Source: an uncultured Pseudomonadota bacterium (GTDB taxonomy: Bacteria > Pseudomonadota > Gammaproteobacteria > Steroidobacterales > Steroidobacteraceae). From it: DNA of 64,000 bases. Location of the stretch: positions 1 through 64,000 of the forward strand of contig CAIRLC010000010.1 of assembly GCA_903879335.1 (NCBI GenBank), in the 5' to 3' direction. The notes beneath the pieces were generated by a model. The model saw only the letters and a program-made list of their open reading frames with translations, had not been told where the DNA came from and searched no databases. Below, piece after piece: positions 60,918 through 64,000 of the stretch (the stretch's first letter is position 1; each line of letters opens with the position of its first letter). The translations under genes and the position numbers were made by a program.

Positions 60918-62261
60918 TCAGAAAATGAAATTCGCGCCGATCGTAATGGAATTGGCCGACCGACTGAGCCGTGGGTCGACGTTGTAGAACGCCGTGTTGT
61001 TCGGGAATGACAGCGGTGCCGGCAATTGCTTGTCAAAGGTCACCCGACCGAAGCCACCGTACATCTCCATGTGCTTGGAGAGTTCAGGCAATTTGCGATA
61101 GATGCCGACATTGACGAAGGTGGCGCTATTGGACTGGCCCCACTCGGTTGGGGTACGGACGTAGGCCTTGTTATAGCGCACGCCGCCGACCGTGTAGGTC
61201 CACAGTTTGTGCGTGTAGCCCAGTCCGAGCATGCCGTCCCACTCGATGGCGTGATGGCGCTGGAAGTCGGAGGCGTAGTTAAAGCCAGGCTGATCCCAGA
61301 AACAGTTGCTCGCCGTAGGACTCGTCGGGCCGTAATCGCACTGCTGCTGTTGGCCTGACCATTCGTTGCGCTTCACGCCGTAGCTCAACTTCCACGCCGG
61401 ATTGAACCAGTGCGTGCCCTCGATGATGAGGACGTTCTCGGTGGGCGCCTTGTAATCCGGTGAGGTCGAAGGTCCGTTCGTATCGCCCTGGGCTCCGTAA
61501 AAAGCGCCCTTGGAGAAGGAACTCTGCCGACCGCCACTCGAGTCTTGGAAAATAATCTCCACCAGATTCTTCGCGTTTGAATACTGAATGAAGGCTTCGA
61601 ACAAGCGAGGCGTGGGTCCCTCGACGACGGCGGAGCTTGGATTCAGCGGGGCGCGCGTTCGAGCGGTCGCACCCGTCAGTTCGAAGCGAATCTTGCCCAC
61701 CCCAATTTCATACTCGCGCGTCGCGTAGCGAACTGCCTGCGGGAATACGCCGTAACCGGCGCCAGACTCGGCCCACGCGCTCGACAGACCCATCGGGTAC
61801 GCGAACGAGTCCGAACGGGTCCAGGAGCGCGAGGTCATCTTACCCACGTCCAGACTGCCCAGTTTCGGGTAGGCGATGCCGGCATACAAATCGATCATGT
61901 AATTGCCGTAGATATCAGGTCCGTTGTTGCGGACGCGACTCGTGGCCCGGCCGGTGATTGACCATGCATTATCGAACTCGTGATTGACGCCCGCGGTCAG
62001 CATCGCAAGACCGAGGTTCGCCGTGGTTTGTCCCGATTGCCCAGGCTGGTTCAGCATGGGAGTGGGTGGGTTCAAGACACCGCGAGGATCATAGGATGAT
62101 GGGTTCGACAGGCCGAGCGAGCAGTTGTCGCACATCGAGAATTCGTCTTTCGCGAAGCCGTTCAGCTCGATGTCGCCGAATTTAACGGCCTGCGCGCTAC
62201 CCGCGCCGAGGGTCGTCGCTACAACGAGAGCGATGACGCTTCTAAATTTTGCTGTGGTCAT
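60918..62261 (-). CDS. Outer-membrane porin-like protein (beta-barrel)
   Basis: 447 residues from the Met with GGGAGA upstream. Signal peptide (FRSVIALVVATTLGAGSAQA). The mature part begins VKFGDIELNGFAKDEFSMCD, typical of DUF1302/porin-type barrels, with one N-terminal cysteine pair (CDNC), repeated amphipathic strands and an ANFIF end whose final Phe is the barrel-assembly signal. Being sandwiched between GH17 and GH81 genes, it is likely the channel for beta-1,3-gluco-oligosaccharides. The family resemblance is general; ligand is inferred from the operon. Confidence 0.8.
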   Translation of the reverse strand: MTTAKFRSVIALVVATTLGAGSAQAVKFGDIELNGFAKDEFSMCDNCSLGLSNPSSYDPRGVLNPPTPMLNQPGQSGQTTANLGLAMLTAGVNHEFDNAWSITGRATSRVRNNGPDIYGNYMIDLYAGIAYPKLGSLDVGKMTSRSWTRSDSFAYPMGLSSAWAESGAGYGVFPQAVRYATREYEIGVGKIRFELTGATARTRAPLNPSSAVVEGPTPRLFEAFIQYSNAKNLVEIIFQDSSGGRQSSFSKGAFYGAQGDTNGPSTSPDYKAPTENVLIIEGTHWFNPAWKLSYGVKRNEWSGQQQQCDYGPTSPTASNCFWDQPGFNYASDFQRHHAIEWDGMLGLGYTHKLWTYTVGGVRYNKAYVRTPTEWGQSNSATFVNVGIYRKLPELSKHMEMYGGFGRVTFDKQLPAPLSFPNNTAFYNVDPRLSRSANSITIGANFIF

Positions 62262-62296
62262 GACTGTCTCCCGATTCATACGTCGCTCTGGGGGCA

Positions 62297-63922
62297 TCAT
62301 GGGTAGTACCCGGCGCCGTCATAGACGGGGTTGTTGCACACATCGCCCGCGGGTGTGCCGCATAGCGCATAGCGCGCGGTGCGCGAGGCATCCCACAAGC
62401 CCCAACCATCGTCCGTACCTTTCCACGCTTCGTCGAAGGCTTCAAAGTAGAAGATGGACACGGGGCCCGTGCCCGCGGCTTGCCAGCCATTCAGCAGATC
62501 GAGGTACCATTTCTGGTTGATCTGATTGGCCGTGAACAATTCGATCAACGAGTTGCCGTTCGTCTGTGTGGCCTTCCAACCGGTTTCACCGATCACGATC
62601 GGCAATGAGTTGCCGATGGTCACCGTATTGCCGTTGATATCGCGATAGAGGTAGTTCGCCACACTGTTGTAGCTCGTCACCGCATTTTGCAGCGAGGCGT
62701 TCATCATAGCGACCGCACGTCCAGGCCCCGTGGCGACACTCAACTGCTGCCAGTCCCAGCGACCGGCATTGCTCAGCGGATAGGTGTGGATCGAGACGAA
62801 GTCGAGCAGGGGCAAGACGAGGTCCGGCTTTTCACCCGATGACGTGAGGCCTGCATAGAACGTGTAGTCATCATCCGCCGTGACCGCTTGCTGCACTTGG
62901 CCACGCACCGTGAGGACGTAGCTGGCTAAACAGGAGGCTGGCAGGTTACCGGCGAATGAGGTTTCGTTGCCGATGCTGACCGATACGACATTGCTGTAAG
63001 CGTTGGCCAACGAAATGGCTTTGTTGATCTGTGATTGATTCACCGAGTCGACACAGGACGCTGGCGCACCCTCGAGGTAAATGCCCAGTTGGAAGCGCAT
63101 CTCGGGGTAATTCGACTGAGCCAACGAGATGATCTTCTGCGCGACGTTGTCAGAACCGAAGAGGCGCAAGAGATTAAAACCCGCCGTATGCAGGAGCGAC
63201 AAATCCTGCAGCACGGCGTCATCGGTCGGCATTTCACCCACGCCCGGTCCGCCCGAGCGATAGGCGCTGTAAGCCACGGCCTTGCCGGTGCGATAAATCG
63301 CGGGCAGCGGGCGACGGACGAAGGCCGAGCAATTGACAGACACCGAGGTCACGGCGCCAGAGGCGGTGCCTGAACCGTTGGTGACCGAGCACAGCTCGCC
63401 ATTGGGTGGCGTCTTGACGGTGACCGCGTAAGCGCCGCCATCGTGGATCTTCTGGGCGAAGGTGAACGAGCCGTCTGCACCCACCGCCAAATCGTTGGCG
63501 CCATTATTTTGTAGGACGACGATGCCACCGTTGAGGCCGGTGGCGGCGCCGCCGACCGTGACGTCGGGTAAACAAGTGACGGCGACGTTCGTGACGTTAA
63601 AGGCGGCGGCGCCGGTGCCGCCACTCGTGACCGAACAGACGGCCCCTTCGGGCTGCGTTCGTATCGTGACGGCATATTGGGCGTTCGGAGCGATTTTCAG
63701 TGCGAAGGTGAATGCGCCGTTCGCACTGACCGTGAGTGGGTCGCCACCGTTATTGGCAAGCACCACGCTGCCGCCATTCAGACCCGATACGGTGCCACCG
63801 ATCGAGACGTAGGAGGCGTTGTTCGACCAATTCTGCGAGCCGCCGCAGCCGGTGAGGGCGAGGCCCAGGCCGACGATCGACAGCCAGCGATGGCGGCGGA
63901 GTAGGGGGAGGACTTGATTCAT
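62297..63922 (-). CDS. Glycoside hydrolase family 17 beta-1,3-glucanase lipoprotein
   Basis: 541 residues from ATG 63922 (GTG 63931 is an alternative). Lipobox LTGC with Cys26. Two tandem repeats of about 75 residues follow (SGLNGGSVVLANNGGDPLTV and TGLNGGIVVLQNNGANDLAV, each with a conserved Cys), probably carbohydrate-binding or spacer modules, then the GH17 catalytic barrel with acid/base Glu in VVSVSIGNETS and nucleophile Glu in LPIVIGETGWKA, and YFEAFDEAWKG. It would trim beta-1,3-glucan at the outer membrane. First gene of the GH17-porin-GH81 unit; the promoter must lie in 63923-64000, where I see no clear operator. Confidence 0.9.
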   Translation of the reverse strand: MNQVLPLLRRHRWLSIVGLGLALTGCGGSQNWSNNASYVSIGGTVSGLNGGSVVLANNGGDPLTVSANGAFTFALKIAPNAQYAVTIRTQPEGAVCSVTSGGTGAAAFNVTNVAVTCLPDVTVGGAATGLNGGIVVLQNNGANDLAVGADGSFTFAQKIHDGGAYAVTVKTPPNGELCSVTNGSGTASGAVTSVSVNCSAFVRRPLPAIYRTGKAVAYSAYRSGGPGVGEMPTDDAVLQDLSLLHTAGFNLLRLFGSDNVAQKIISLAQSNYPEMRFQLGIYLEGAPASCVDSVNQSQINKAISLANAYSNVVSVSIGNETSFAGNLPASCLASYVLTVRGQVQQAVTADDDYTFYAGLTSSGEKPDLVLPLLDFVSIHTYPLSNAGRWDWQQLSVATGPGRAVAMMNASLQNAVTSYNSVANYLYRDINGNTVTIGNSLPIVIGETGWKATQTNGNSLIELFTANQINQKWYLDLLNGWQAAGTGPVSIFYFEAFDEAWKGTDDGWGLWDASRTARYALCGTPAGDVCNNPVYDGAGYYP

Positions 63923-64000
63923 TGCATTCACCGTCGTTACCTGCAGGCGGGCTTCATCAGAGCCGCGTCAGCCTCACAGGTCAACGGTCACTACTGTGCC

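Noticed and set aside
1-64000. CRISPR array or insertion sequence
   Set aside because: No regularly spaced direct repeats and no transposase-like frame were seen on either strand.

Overview
The window is a GC-rich stretch of chromosome from a Gram-negative bacterium. Gammaproteobacterial markers are lapB with its rubredoxin tail, a yqjD/yqjE/yqjK-type trio, galU, uvrB, TonB-dependent receptors and Lol/Sec-type signal sequences. The mix of secreted M1, S53 and M48 peptidases, beta-1,3-glucan hydrolases, GMC oxidoreductase and hydantoinase-type enzymes fits a free-living soil or freshwater gammaproteobacterium, perhaps of the Steroidobacter/Nevskia/Xanthomonad side. That placement is an inference from gene content only. 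I see no prophage, integrase, insertion sequence or CRISPR array. One tRNA gene (Asn) is present.

Layout. 1-6079: catabolic cluster with a divergent family III CoA-transferase, an HMG-CoA lyase, hydantoinase/acetone-carboxylase-type subunits A and B and a GntR/FCD regulator; the divergent promoter carries two TGTATACA palindromes. 6328-9781: envelope housekeeping (lapB, yqjD/E/K-like, galU). 10239-14378: a TonB receptor and an MgtC/DUF4010 membrane protein. 14547-16987: DoxX plus a bufferin-type (DUF2282/MNIO/DUF2063) modified-peptide cluster, followed by dgcN-dgcA (D-glutamate catabolism type) at 17072-19074. 19143-21761: M1 aminopeptidase. 22128-27935: nickel-type block with nikR, a probable NikR operator, a TonB receptor and a HlyD/ABC-2 exporter; a membrane-fused spermidine-synthase-like protein diverges from nikR.

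30662-37111: a 2OG-Fe(II) oxygenase, a DUF3604 exported protein and, divergent from it, a parvulin-like protein followed by three overlapping HupE/UreJ-type membrane proteins. 37134-49490: a methyltransferase of a mostly archaeal type, a GMC oxidoreductase, an orphan TraD/VirD4-like coupling ATPase, a secreted amidase, a large exported protein of unknown function, a sedolisin and an M48 peptidase fused to a type IV pilin-like domain. 49755-53230: tRNA-Asn, aspartate aminotransferase and uvrB. 53438-58506: an alkaline-phosphatase-superfamily protein, an unknown cytoplasmic protein and a coupled pair of exported amidohydrolases, one without its metal ligands. 58583-63922: a beta-1,3-glucan operon (GH17 lipoprotein, outer-membrane porin-like protein, GH81).

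The most interesting items are the bufferin cluster with an unexplained GATGGAA repeat in front of it, the NikR-linked TonB receptor and exporter, the DUF3604/parvulin/triple-HupE block, and the M48-pilin fusion. Start codons were adjusted from the longest open frame where a ribosome-binding site or signal peptide supported a later start.
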